Source of the DNA: Duganella aquatilis
GTDB lineage: Bacteria > Pseudomonadota > Gammaproteobacteria > Burkholderiales > Burkholderiaceae_D
Length of the DNA stretch: 46,440 nt
Reading direction: 5' to 3'
Assembly (NCBI RefSeq): GCF_009674565.1
Contig: NZ_WKJL01000036.1
Location: 1 to 46,440 of the forward strand
The position numbers and the translations under genes are program-made. Under the pieces are notes generated by a model. The model searched no databases, was not told the DNA's origin, and saw nothing but the letters and a program-made list of their open reading frames with translations. Shown here piece by piece: positions 1-7,366 of this stretch. The number at the start of each line of letters is the position of its first letter. Position 1 is the first letter of the stretch.

Positions 1-333
1 GCTGCTGGCGGCGCCGGCCGCCACGGTGGGCGTCAGGCCGGCGCGGGCGGCATCGGCCAGGGCCAGTGCCTGGCGGTACTGGGCTTCGGCCTGTGCCACC
101 GTCTGGTTGGCGAGGTTGGCCTGGCGCACCAGATCGTCCAGCACCGGGTCGTTGAAGGCGTTCCACCAGGCGGACTGGTCGTCGGCGGTGGCCGGCTGGG
201 CGGCGGTCCACGGACCGGCTTCGCGGTAGGCGGCGGGGATGTCCATGGCCGGCCTGACGTAGTCCGGGCCGACCGCGCAGCCGGCCAGCAGGGCGGCGCA
301 GAACAAGATCGATGGGCGTGGGAAAGTATTCAT
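1..333 (-). CDS. RND efflux outer membrane factor lipoprotein, N-terminal part (cut by window edge)
   Basis: The frame runs off the left edge, leaving 111 N-terminal residues. It begins at an ATG whose complement lies at 331-333. The start MNTFPRPSILFCAALLAGC is a lipoprotein signal with lipobox LAGC. It is followed by VGPDY and an alternating hydrophobic/polar stretch (QSAWWNAFNDPVLDDLV), the usual opening of NodT/OprM-type outer membrane factors. These proteins form the trimeric outer-membrane exit duct of tripartite RND pumps or type I systems. The partner pump genes would lie to the left, outside the window. Family assignment is strong from the N-terminus alone; the substrate cannot be told. 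Confidence 0.85.
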   Translation of the reverse strand, partial: MNTFPRPSILFCAALLAGCAVGPDYVRPAMDIPAAYREAGPWTAAQPATADDQSAWWNAFNDPVLDDLVRQANLANQTVAQAEAQYRQALALADAARAGLTPTVAAGAASS

Positions 334-404
334 GGCGCCACTTTAGCGGGCTGCCGCCAACGCCTCGCTGTCGCCAAAATTACAAATCTGTCAGAAAACT
401 GCCG

Positions 405-1298
405 CTACGAGCGGAACTCCTCGGCCAGGAAATCGATGAAGGCGCGCACCTTGGCCGGCAGGTTGCTGCGGGTCAGGTAGTACAGGTAGAGGTCGGCGTC
501 CGGCAGCGTGTAGCCCTGCATGATTTCTTTCAAGCGGCCGCTTGCCAGGTATTTGGCCACGTCCCATTCGGAACGCTGGACGATGCCTTGCCCGTCCAGC
601 GCCCAGTTCATGACGATGTCGCCGTCGTTGCTGGAGACCGCGCCGCGCACCTTCACCAGTTCCTCGGTCTTGCCCTTCAGCAGGCGCCAGGTGCCGTAGA
701 CGTCGTCGTTCTGGCGGTGCAGGATGCAGCGGTGGTGGTGCAGGTCGGCCGGCGTCTTCGGTTCGCCATGCTTCTTCAGGTAGGCCGGTGAGGCGCACAG
801 GAAACGCCTGTTGGCCATCAGCTTGCGCGCGGTCAGCCGCGTGTCCGGCAGCTCGCCGAAACGGATCGCCAAGTCGTAGGCTTCCTCCACCAGGCTGATC
901 GGCCGGTCGGTCAGGTGCAGTTCCACTTCCACTTCCGGATAGGCATGGGCGAAGCGCGAGACGATGGGGGCGATGCGGGTACGGCCGAAGCCCGGCGTGC
1001 CGTTGATGCGCAGCAGGCCTTTCGGCGCGGCGCGGCTGCTCGACACCGATTCCTCCATCTCGCGGATCTGGTTCAGGATCTGCGTCGCCTGCGACAGGTA
1101 GGCTTCCCCTTCGTTGGTCAGGCTGATGCGGCGCGTGGTGCGGTTGACCAGCCGCACCCCCAGCCGCTGCTCCATCAGACTGAGCCGCTTGGTGACGGCC
1201 GGCGGCGTGATGCCCAGTTCGCGGGCGGTCGCCGTCATGCTGCTCAGCTTGGCCAGCAGCACGAAGAAGGTCAGGTCCGGCGCGGTGTCATTTTTCAT
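405..1298 (-). CDS. LysR-family transcriptional regulator, probable regulator of the D-tartrate genes
   Basis: A 297-residue LysR-type regulator. The N-terminal winged helix-turn-helix (about residues 7-66) contains the typical TARELGITPPAVTKRLSLMEQ and LVNRTTRR segments. The rest is the periplasmic-binding-protein-like effector domain. It is divergent from the D-tartrate dehydratase gene with 85 bases between the start codons, the classical layout for a LysR activator that senses the substrate of its neighbour. The sequence is clearly related to the second LysR at 20784-21698 (shared ARELGIT and LVNRTTRR(M/I)SLT stretches), suggesting the two tartrate blocks are governed by paralogues. The group resembles DmlR/TtuA-like regulators. 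The effector is inferred, not shown. Confidence 0.9.
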   Translation of the reverse strand: MKNDTAPDLTFFVLLAKLSSMTATARELGITPPAVTKRLSLMEQRLGVRLVNRTTRRISLTNEGEAYLSQATQILNQIREMEESVSSSRAAPKGLLRINGTPGFGRTRIAPIVSRFAHAYPEVEVELHLTDRPISLVEEAYDLAIRFGELPDTRLTARKLMANRRFLCASPAYLKKHGEPKTPADLHHHRCILHRQNDDVYGTWRLLKGKTEELVKVRGAVSSNDGDIVMNWALDGQGIVQRSEWDVAKYLASGRLKEIMQGYTLPDADLYLYYLTRSNLPAKVRAFIDFLAEEFRS

Positions 1299-1383
1299 TT
1301 AAAGTGAATAAAGGTTTCAATCTAAGTTAATTTTAACAGTTAAATTCAAGAGTAAGCTAACGGCTTCACAACTGGAGACTGCA
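1298..1383. promoter_or_regulatory. Divergent control region between LysR regulator and D-tartrate dehydratase
   Basis: An AT-rich gap in a GC-rich neighbourhood. It starts with TTTAAAGTGAATAAAGG (1298-1314), abutting the regulator start codon, and contains GTTAA-TT-TTAAC at 1326-1337, a small inverted repeat of the T-N11-A style bound by LysR proteins. TTAAAGTGAAT recurs with one inserted A in the matching control region of the second tartrate block (20694-20705). A ribosome site (GGAG) lies just before 1384. No experimentally based operator can be named. Confidence 0.55.
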
Positions 1384-2550
1384 ATGAGAATCGTTGAAAT
1401 CCGCGAAAAAACCGTACCGATCAGCTCACCTATTCGTAACGCCTATATCGACTTCAGCAAGATGACGCTGAGCCTGGTGGCGGTGGTGACCGACGTGATT
1501 CGCGACGGCAAGCCGGTCATCGGCTACGGCTTCAACTCGAACGGCCGCTACGGCCAGGGCACGCTGATGCGCGAGCGTTTCATCCCGCGTATCCTGGAAG
1601 CCGATCCTGCCACGCTGGTCAACGACGCCGGCACCAACCTCGATCCGCACAAGATCTGGAACTGCATGTTCACCAACGAAAAACCGGGCGGCCACGGCGA
1701 GCGCTCGGTGGCCATCGGCACTATCGACATGGCGATCTGGGATGCGGTCGCCAAGATCGAAGGCAAGCCGCTGTTCCAGCTGCTGGCCGACCGCTACGGC
1801 AACGGCACGCCGGACCGCAAGATCTTCGTCTACGCCGCCGGCGGCTACTACTACCCGGGCCAGGACCACGGCAAGCTGAAGGACGAGATGCGCAGCTACA
1901 TCGACCGCGGCTACACGGTGGTCAAGAAGAAAATCGGCGGCGCCTCGCTGGACGAAGACCTGCGCCGCATCGACTCGATCCTGAGCGTGCTGGGCGACGG
2001 CCAGAAACTGGCGGTGGACGCCAATGGCCGCTTCGACCTCGACACCGCCGTGAAGTACGCCAAGGCGCTGTCGCAATACGACCTGTTCTGGTACGAGGAA
2101 CCAGGCGATCCGCTGGACTACGAACTGCAAGCCACGCTGCGCAACTACTACAAGAATCCGATGGCCACCGGCGAGGACTTGTTCTCGATGCAGGACGCGC
2201 GCAACCTGATCCGCTACGGCGGCATGCGCTCGGACCGCGACTGGCTGCAATTCGACTGCGCGCTGAGCTACGGCCTGGTCGAGTACCTGCGCACGCTGGA
2301 CATGCTGCGCGAACACGGCTGGTCGCCGGAACGCTGCATCCCGCACGGCGGTCACCAGATGTCGCTGAACATCGCGGCCGGCCTGGGCCTGGGCGGCAAT
2401 GAATCGTATCCGGACCTGTTCCAGCCATACGGCGGCTTCCCGGACGGCGTCAAGGTCGACAACGGCTACATCACCATGCCGGACCTGCCGGGCATCGGCT
2501 TCGAAGGCAAGGCCGACCTGTACGTCGAGATGAAAAAACTCGCCGAATAA
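1384..2550 (+). CDS. tarD: D(-)-tartrate dehydratase (enolase superfamily)
   Basis: A 388-residue enolase-superfamily protein that should dehydrate D(-)-tartrate to oxaloacetate in the cytoplasm. Catalytic residues fall where the characterised Bradyrhizobium D-tartrate dehydratase has them, shifted by one: KxK base motif (K181/K183 within VVKKKIGG), metal ligands D212 (VDAN), E238 (YEE) and E264 (TGED), and general acid/base H321 in PHGGHQMS. The segments SSPIRNAYIDF, GYGFNSNGRYGQG, EKPGGHGERSVA and SYPDLFQPYGGFPDG match my memory of that enzyme closely, which is why a specific function is offered rather than a generic mandelate-racemase label. It is first in an operon with a symporter and a hydroxyacid dehydrogenase. 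A start with GGAG upstream supports 1384. Confidence 0.88.
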   Translation: MRIVEIREKTVPISSPIRNAYIDFSKMTLSLVAVVTDVIRDGKPVIGYGFNSNGRYGQGTLMRERFIPRILEADPATLVNDAGTNLDPHKIWNCMFTNEKPGGHGERSVAIGTIDMAIWDAVAKIEGKPLFQLLADRYGNGTPDRKIFVYAAGGYYYPGQDHGKLKDEMRSYIDRGYTVVKKKIGGASLDEDLRRIDSILSVLGDGQKLAVDANGRFDLDTAVKYAKALSQYDLFWYEEPGDPLDYELQATLRNYYKNPMATGEDLFSMQDARNLIRYGGMRSDRDWLQFDCALSYGLVEYLRTLDMLREHGWSPERCIPHGGHQMSLNIAAGLGLGGNESYPDLFQPYGGFPDGVKVDNGYITMPDLPGIGFEGKADLYVEMKKLAE

Positions 2551-2633
2551 CGCGCAAGGAGCTTCACACCCGCCATGCAAACCGGCCGCAGAGCCGGCGC
2601 ATGGCCATTTTCTGTTTCGCTGGAGGAGATTCC

Positions 2634-3956
2634 ATGAATGCGCAACGTTTCAAAAAGCTGGCTTCCACACTCTATATCCAAGTTATTGTCGGCCTGACCG
2701 CCGGCGTCCTGGTCGGACATTTCTATCCCAATATCGGCGTCGAGCTCAAGCCGCTCGGCGACCTGTTCATCAAACTCATCAAGATGCTGCTGGCGCCGAT
2801 CATCTTCGCCTCGGTGGTGGTCGGCATTTCGCGCATGGGCAGCGTCAAGGAGACCGGACGGGTCGGCGCCAAGGCCATGCTGTATTTCGAAATCTGCTCG
2901 ACGCTGGCGCTGGTGTTCGGCCTGATCGTGGTCAACGTCATGAAGCCGGGCGTCGGCATGAACATCGACGCGGCGCAGATCGACACCGCCTCCATCAAGA
3001 CCTATGCCGCGGCGGCCCAGCACCACACCACGCTGGAATTCCTGATGAATATCGTGCCGGACAGCGTGGTCGGCTCTTTCGCGCAGGGCAATATGCTGCA
3101 GATCATTCTGTTCTCGCTGCTGTTCTCGTTTGCCTTGAACCGCCTCGGCAACAAGGTCGCGCCGCTGGTCGATGGCCTGGATATGTTCTTGCACGGCATG
3201 TTCGGCGTGGTGCGCATCGTCATGCACCTGGCGCCGATCGGCGCGTTTGGCGGCATCGCCTTCACCATTGCCAAGTACGGTATCGGCACGCTGAACTCGT
3301 TTGCCGAGCTGATGATCGCGGTGTACCTGACCTGCTTCCTGTTCGTGGTGCTGGTGCTGGGCACGGTGATGCGCTATTGCCGCGTGCCGCTGTGGGGCTT
3401 CCTGAAATACATCAAGAATGAAATCCTGATCGTGATGGGCACGGCGTCGACCGAGGCCGTGCTGCCGCAGATGATGCTGAAGATGGAAGCCATGGGCTGC
3501 CAGAAAAAAGTGGTGGGCCTGGTGCTGCCGACCGGCTACACCTTCAATGCCGACGGCACCGCCATCTACCTGACCATGGCCGCCATCTTCATCGCCCAGG
3601 CCACCAATGTCGACATCACCGTCTGGGACCAGCTCGGGATTCTGGGCGTGATGCTGCTGACCTCGAAAGGTTCGGCCGGCGTGGCCGGGGCCGGCTTCGT
3701 GGCGCTGGCCGCGAGCCTGGCGTCGATGCACAAGATTCCGCTGTCCGGCTTGGTGCTGCTGGTCGGCGTCGACCGCTTCCTGAACGAGGCGCGCGCCGTG
3801 ACCAATCTGATCGGCAATGGCATTGCCACCATCGCCGTGTCAAAATGGGAAGGCGCGCTGGACATCGAGCAGATGAAACGCGCGTTTGCCGGCGAGGCCG
3901 TCATCGTGCCTGTCGCCGCCCCAACCGTGGTACCCGCCAGGAGACAGAACGTATGA
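2634..3956 (+). CDS. dctA: DctA-type dicarboxylate:cation symporter, likely tartrate uptake
   Basis: A 440-residue DAACS-family carrier with the full family pattern. It has several hydrophobic helices, a serine-rich re-entrant-loop region (MGTASTEAVLPQMM), the substrate/cation segment TGYTFNADGTAIYLTMAA, and LLTSKGSAGVAGAGFV with VGVDRFLNEARAVTNLIGN near the C-terminus. The start at 2634 was chosen over an in-frame ATG at 2601 because GGAGGA lies at 2622-2627. It follows tarD by 83 bases and overlaps the next gene by four (ATGA at 3953-3956), so translation is probably coupled. Family members carry C4-dicarboxylates; tartrate as substrate is inferred from the neighbours. Confidence 0.9.
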   Translation: MNAQRFKKLASTLYIQVIVGLTAGVLVGHFYPNIGVELKPLGDLFIKLIKMLLAPIIFASVVVGISRMGSVKETGRVGAKAMLYFEICSTLALVFGLIVVNVMKPGVGMNIDAAQIDTASIKTYAAAAQHHTTLEFLMNIVPDSVVGSFAQGNMLQIILFSLLFSFALNRLGNKVAPLVDGLDMFLHGMFGVVRIVMHLAPIGAFGGIAFTIAKYGIGTLNSFAELMIAVYLTCFLFVVLVLGTVMRYCRVPLWGFLKYIKNEILIVMGTASTEAVLPQMMLKMEAMGCQKKVVGLVLPTGYTFNADGTAIYLTMAAIFIAQATNVDITVWDQLGILGVMLLTSKGSAGVAGAGFVALAASLASMHKIPLSGLVLLVGVDRFLNEARAVTNLIGNGIATIAVSKWEGALDIEQMKRAFAGEAVIVPVAAPTVVPARRQNV

Positions 3957-4918
3957 CCGCACGCCTGCTTTGCGCCACCCCGTTGATACAGCCGCTGATC
4001 GACCGCGCGCAGCACGAGTTTGGCGTCATCGCGTCGCAGGACGCCCAGCTGACGGTGGCGCAAACCATCGACGCGCTGAAGAACACGCCGTCCCTGAACG
4101 CGGTGCTGATTTCCAGCCGTATCCGCTTCGACGCCGCCGCCATCGACCAGTTGCCGGCGAACGTCAAGCTGATCGCGACCTGCAGCGTGGGCCACGAGCA
4201 TATCGACGTGGCCGCAGCCAGGGCGCGCGGGATTTTCGTCACCAACACGCCGGATGTGGTGACCGAAGCCACCGCCGACCTGGCGCTGTTCCTGATGCTG
4301 GGCGCGCTGCGGCGCGGCCGTGAGTACGCCGCCATCATGGAACGCGGCTGGCGCGAGCGTTTCGGCCTGAGCGACATGCTGGGCCTGGACTTTCATGGCA
4401 AGACGCTGGGCATCATCGGCATGGGCCGCATCGGCCGGGCGGTGGCGAAGCGGGCGGCCGCCTTCGGCGTCAAGGTGCTGTACCACAACCGGCGCCGCCT
4501 GGAGCCGGAGCTGGAGCAGGGCGCCGTCTATTACAGCGACGTGCGCGCCATGCTGCCGCATTGCCAGATCCTGTCGCTGCACGCGCCGGGCGACGCCGCT
4601 TCCAACGGTTCCATCGACGCCGGCATGCTGGCGCTGCTGCCGCGCGGCTCGGCGCTGGTCAACACCTCGCGCGGCTCGCTGGTCAACGAAGACGATCTGG
4701 TCGCGGCGCTGGAGAGCGGTCAGCTGGCCGCCGCCGGCCTGGATGTGTTCCGCGCCGAGCCGGAATACGATTTGCGCTTCCAGCAGCTGCAGAACGTCTT
4801 CATGACGCCGCACATGGGCACGGCCACGGTCGAAACGCGGGCAGCCATGGGCCACCGCGCGCTGGACAATGTGGCCGATGTGCTGGCCGGCCATACGCCG
4901 CGCGACGCGCTCGCCTGA
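3953..4918 (+). CDS. D-isomer-specific 2-hydroxyacid dehydrogenase (GhrB/GyaR-like)
   Basis: A 321-residue NAD(P)-dependent 2-hydroxyacid dehydrogenase. The Rossmann motif GMGRIG is at 156-161 and the catalytic residues are R240 (NTSRGSLV), E269 (RAEPEYD) and H287 (TPHMGT). The start overlaps the symporter stop as ATGA. Glyoxylate, hydroxypyruvate or a related 2-keto acid is the expected substrate class. In this operon it could reduce a tartrate-derived keto acid (for example hydroxypyruvate) to D-glycerate, which the glycerate kinase of the second tartrate block could then use. That link is inference. Its stop abuts the stop of the converging gene on the other strand with no spacer. Confidence 0.88.
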   Translation: MTARLLCATPLIQPLIDRAQHEFGVIASQDAQLTVAQTIDALKNTPSLNAVLISSRIRFDAAAIDQLPANVKLIATCSVGHEHIDVAAARARGIFVTNTPDVVTEATADLALFLMLGALRRGREYAAIMERGWRERFGLSDMLGLDFHGKTLGIIGMGRIGRAVAKRAAAFGVKVLYHNRRRLEPELEQGAVYYSDVRAMLPHCQILSLHAPGDAASNGSIDAGMLALLPRGSALVNTSRGSLVNEDDLVAALESGQLAAAGLDVFRAEPEYDLRFQQLQNVFMTPHMGTATVETRAAMGHRALDNVADVLAGHTPRDALA

Positions 4919-5233
4919 TCAGGCAAACACATCGATTAAATTGCCTGAAGCCGAAGCCGCCGGGGCCGAGGCTGGCGACGGCGCGTCCGGCGCCGCCCTG
5001 GCGCCGGAGCCATCCGCTTGCGCAATCCGCTGTTCGATCTGGCTGATGCGCGCCGAAATGGCCTGAATATCCTGCTTGCCCTTCGGCGTCTTGGCCGACG
5101 CGCAGTTCACGCAATCCGACAACTGCTGCTGATAGCGCTGCAATTGCGCCTGCAGGCTGGCAGCGGACGGGCCGCCGCCGCCATACGCGGAGGAGGCTGC
5201 CGGCGATGCGCCAGTGGAAATGGCGAGCGACAT
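4919..5233 (-). CDS. Small FlxA-like coiled-coil protein
   Basis: A 104-residue protein with a low-complexity Ala/Ser/Gly start and tail. The middle heptad-rich segment (about residues 25-72) reads LQAQLQRYQQQLSDCVNC and later ISARISQIEQRI, like FlxA-family proteins. Two cysteines (CVNC) precede a predicted coiled coil. No signal peptide is evident. It lies 10 bases downstream of the MxKDx-repeat gene on the same strand, so it may share its promoter. No biochemical role can be assigned. Confidence 0.65.
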   Translation of the reverse strand: MSLAISTGASPAASSAYGGGGPSAASLQAQLQRYQQQLSDCVNCASAKTPKGKQDIQAISARISQIEQRIAQADGSGARAAPDAPSPASAPAASASGNLIDVFA

Positions 5234-5243
5234 GGCGGTGCGC

Positions 5244-5444
5244 TTACTTTTTCATCGCATCCTTGGCCATCTCGTCCTTCTTCATCTCGTCTTTTTTCAT
5301 CTCCTTCTTGGCCATCTTGTCTTTCTTCATGTCGTCCTTCGCCATTTTTTCCTTTTGCTCGGGCTTTTTCATGGCATCCTGAGCGTAGACGGCGCCGGAC
5401 AGCATCAGGCAGGCGGCGATCAAGGTGGCGGTGATTTTTTTCAT
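5244..5444 (-). CDS. Secreted pentapeptide MxKDx-repeat protein
   Basis: A 66-residue protein. Residues 1-22 form a Sec signal peptide ending VYAQ. The mature part is almost only Met, Lys, Asp/Glu and Ala, arranged in five-residue units (MAKDD, MKKDK, MAKKE, MKKDE, MKKDE, MAKDA). This is the MxKDx pentapeptide family seen in Burkholderiales. About eight methionines spaced every five residues, alternating with acidic residues, could bind metal ions, but this is not established. The gene faces away from the sigma factor at 5582 and is preceded by a SigF-like promoter at 5531-5506, making it a likely member of that regulon. Confidence 0.85.
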   Translation of the reverse strand: MKKITATLIAACLMLSGAVYAQDAMKKPEQKEKMAKDDMKKDKMAKKEMKKDEMKKDEMAKDAMKK

Positions 5445-5505
5445 GATGGTTCCTCAGTGAAGTTAAACAGCAGAAGTCGTGCGACGGCGCCGCAGTAACA
5501 GTGAG

Positions 5506-5531
5506 TTCGCAGCAGGCGGGAAATTGGTTAC
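5506..5531 (-). promoter_or_regulatory. SigF-type ECF promoter for the MxKDx-repeat gene
   Basis: Read on the minus strand, GTAACC (5531-5526) is followed by exactly 16 bases and CGAA (5509-5506). This is the -35/-10 pattern I recall for Caulobacter SigF. Transcription would start near 5499, giving a leader of about 55 bases before the ATG at 5444. The same box with the same spacing lies in the opposite direction at 5566-5591. Confidence 0.75.
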
Positions 5532-5565
5532 ACGGCGCTCGCATAAAATTTATTTTGCCAACGCT

Positions 5566-5591
5566 GTAACCTTAGGCCGCGATGCAACGAA
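5566..5591 (+). promoter_or_regulatory. SigF-type ECF promoter for the sigma/anti-sigma operon
   Basis: GTAACC at 5566-5571, 16 bases, then CGAA at 5588-5591. It is identical in sequence and spacing to the divergent box at 5531-5506, which argues for autoregulation by the sigma factor encoded just downstream. The -10 part lies inside the apparent start of the sigma gene (ATG at 5582), so a transcript from here would begin near 5598 and would lack that ATG. Confidence 0.7.
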
Positions 5592-6166
5592 TATCAGAGG
5601 TGGATCCTTTACGCAGTACCGAACTACGCCTGCATGCCTTGTTCCTGCAAGGCCTGGAGGGCGACGCCCTGGCCTATCGCCGCTTCCTGCAGGCGACGGC
5701 GACGCATTTGCGCGCCTTCCTGCGGCGGCGCCTGAGCCGCTGGCCGGACGAGGTGGAAGACCTGGTCCAGGAGTCGCTGCTGGCGATCCACAACCAGCGC
5801 CTCAGCTACGACACCGGCGTGCCGCTGACGGCCTGGGTCTACGCCATTGCCCGCTACAAGCTGGTCGACTGGCTGCGCCGCCACGCCCGGCGCGACAGCC
5901 TGCATGATCCTTTGGACGAGGTGAGCGAAGGCGAGAGCGCGCTGTTTTCCAGCGCCGACGAAGCGGCCGGCGATGCGCGCCGCGACCTGGCCACGCTGCT
6001 GGCCAAACTGCCGGACAAGCAGCGCGACGCCATTATTCATACCAAGCTGGATGGCCTGTCGGTGCGCGAGGCGGCGGGCCTGTTGCGCATGTCGGAGGCC
6101 GACATCAAAGTATCGGTACATCGCGGCTTGAAAGCCCTGGCCGCGATCTTGAAAGATGCACTATGA
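5582..6166 (+). CDS. sigF: ECF RNA polymerase sigma factor, SigF type
   Basis: A 194-residue sigma factor with region 2 (about residues 25-95: RRRLSRWPDEVEDLVQESLLAIHNQR, then TAWVYAIARYKLVDWLRRH) and region 4 (about 135-190: LPDKQRDAIIHTKLDGLSVREAA, SEADIKVSVHRGLKAL). There is no separate anti-sigma-type N-terminal extension. It overlaps the NrsF gene as ATGA, the usual sigma/anti-sigma coupling. The ATG at 5582 is the longest start. If the promoter at 5566-5591 is used, an in-frame GTG at 5600 (nearly leaderless) or TTG at 5639 would be the real start, and region 2 would still be intact. Confidence 0.88.
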   Translation: MQRISEVDPLRSTELRLHALFLQGLEGDALAYRRFLQATATHLRAFLRRRLSRWPDEVEDLVQESLLAIHNQRLSYDTGVPLTAWVYAIARYKLVDWLRRHARRDSLHDPLDEVSEGESALFSSADEAAGDARRDLATLLAKLPDKQRDAIIHTKLDGLSVREAAGLLRMSEADIKVSVHRGLKALAAILKDAL

Positions 6167-6804
6167 AGACAGATGACTTGATCACAATGTTGTCCAGCGG
6201 GCCGGACGTCGGCGTTGCCGCGCGGCCGGCGCGCGCCACCGTCCTGCCGCTGCTGGGCGGCCTGCTGGCCTGCGTCCTGTTGATGCTGGCGCTGCTGGGC
6301 GTGCGGCCCGACCTGGCGCAGGCGGCGGCGTTGCCGGCCTTCTGGCTCAAGGTCGGTTTTTCAGCTGCGGCGGCCTGGGCTGGCTGGCTGGCGGTCAAAC
6401 GCCTGGCCGCGCCCGGCGCCAGAACGGCCAGGCTGCCGCTGTACCTGGCTGCGCCGGTGCTGGCGGTCTGGCTGGCGGCGGCGGCCGTGTTCTGGCAGAC
6501 GTCGCCGGAATTTCGCGAGGCGCTGTTCTGGGGCCGCACCTGGCGCTACTGCCCGTTCCTGATTGCGTTGCTGTCGCTGCCCATGCTGGCCGCCGCGCTG
6601 CGCATCATGCGCGGCCTGGCGCCGACACGGCTGCGCCTGGCCGGCGCGGCGGCGGGATTCGCCGCCGGCGCCTCGGCGGCGCTGGTGTATTGCCTGCACT
6701 GCCCGGAGATGAGTGCGGTGTTTGTCGGCTCGTGGTATCTGCTGGGGATCCTGATTTCCAGCGCCATCGGCGCGCTGGCGGGGCCGCGCGCGCTGGCCTG
6801 GTAA
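6163..6804 (+). CDS. nrsF: NrsF-family membrane anti-sigma factor (DUF1109)
   Basis: A 213-residue protein with about six hydrophobic helices after a short cytoplasmic N-terminus. Conserved cysteines appear as WRYC (C130) and YCLHCPE (C177, C180), close to the positions of the two cysteines reported as needed for NrsF function in Caulobacter. NrsF sequesters SigF at the inner membrane and releases it under metal or redox stress. Gene order sigF-nrsF with a four-base overlap supports the assignment. Which stress is sensed here is not visible. The stop abuts the stop of the converging MarR gene. Confidence 0.87.
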   Translation: MKTDDLITMLSSGPDVGVAARPARATVLPLLGGLLACVLLMLALLGVRPDLAQAAALPAFWLKVGFSAAAAWAGWLAVKRLAAPGARTARLPLYLAAPVLAVWLAAAAVFWQTSPEFREALFWGRTWRYCPFLIALLSLPMLAAALRIMRGLAPTRLRLAGAAAGFAAGASAALVYCLHCPEMSAVFVGSWYLLGILISSAIGALAGPRALAW

Positions 6805-7293
6805 CTACAGGTCGGACAGCGGCGTATCGGCGCCGGCGTTGCCGGCCTCCAGCGCCAGGATCAGCGTATTCAGATCCTGTTCCATGCGCGCCAGCGTGGC
6901 GGCGTCCATCGATGCCAGCGCATCCGGCAGCACGCCGGCAAACGGCATCGGCGCCTTGCGCAGGCTGGCTTCGCCGGCAGGGGAGAGCGTCATGGCGACT
7001 GCGCGCCGGTCGGCGCCGTCCTTGGACTGTTCGATCAAGCCTTGCGCCACCAGCGCCTTGACCAGGTTGCTGGCGGTGGTCTGGTGAATATCCAGCGCGC
7101 GCGCCAGGCCGTTGACGCCGATGCCCGGCTGCTGCTGGATCACGCTGAGTGCCCACAATTGCGAGCCGCCGATGCCGGCCGTTTTTTCAACGTTGCGGAA
7201 ATGGGTCTTGACCGCATTGAAGACCACGCGGAACTGGCGCAGCACCCGCGTGGCCGGCGCTGCCTCGGATGGGGGAGGTTGATTCGCTTGCAT
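6805..7293 (-). CDS. MarR-family transcriptional regulator
   Basis: A 162-residue winged-helix protein with the MarR core. Residues about 45-110 read SQLWALSVIQQQPGIGVNGLARALDIHQTTASNLVKALVAQGLIEQ, followed by the wing DGADRRAVAMTLSPAGE. It is divergent from the ClC channel gene, and the gap contains a 30-bp palindrome (7331-7360) suited to a MarR dimer. It therefore most likely represses itself and/or the clc operon. The ligand is unknown. The N-terminus is Pro/Ala-rich. Confidence 0.9.
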   Translation of the reverse strand: MQANQPPPSEAAPATRVLRQFRVVFNAVKTHFRNVEKTAGIGGSQLWALSVIQQQPGIGVNGLARALDIHQTTASNLVKALVAQGLIEQSKDGADRRAVAMTLSPAGEASLRKAPMPFAGVLPDALASMDAATLARMEQDLNTLILALEAGNAGADTPLSDL

Positions 7294-7330
7294 GGGCAGG
7301 ATGATAGCTCAATTGACAGTCTGGAATAAA

Positions 7331-7360
7331 GCAAAGTATATTTGTACAAATATATTTTGC
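7331..7360. promoter_or_regulatory. 30-bp palindromic operator, probable MarR site
   Basis: The core TATATTTGTACAAATATA (7337-7354) is a perfect 18-bp palindrome. After one mismatched pair (7336/7355) the symmetry continues with GCAAA/TTTGC out to 7331 and 7360. It lies 38 bases upstream of the MarR start and 7 bases upstream of the clc start codon at 7367, covering the likely clc ribosome-site region. The AT-rich composition contrasts with both coding sides. Confidence 0.8.
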
Positions 7361-7366
7361 TCTCCT

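Noticed and set aside
2582..2597. CCGGC/GCCGG hairpin between tarD and dctA as a terminator
   Set aside because: Five-base stem with no T run; the genes look co-transcribed.
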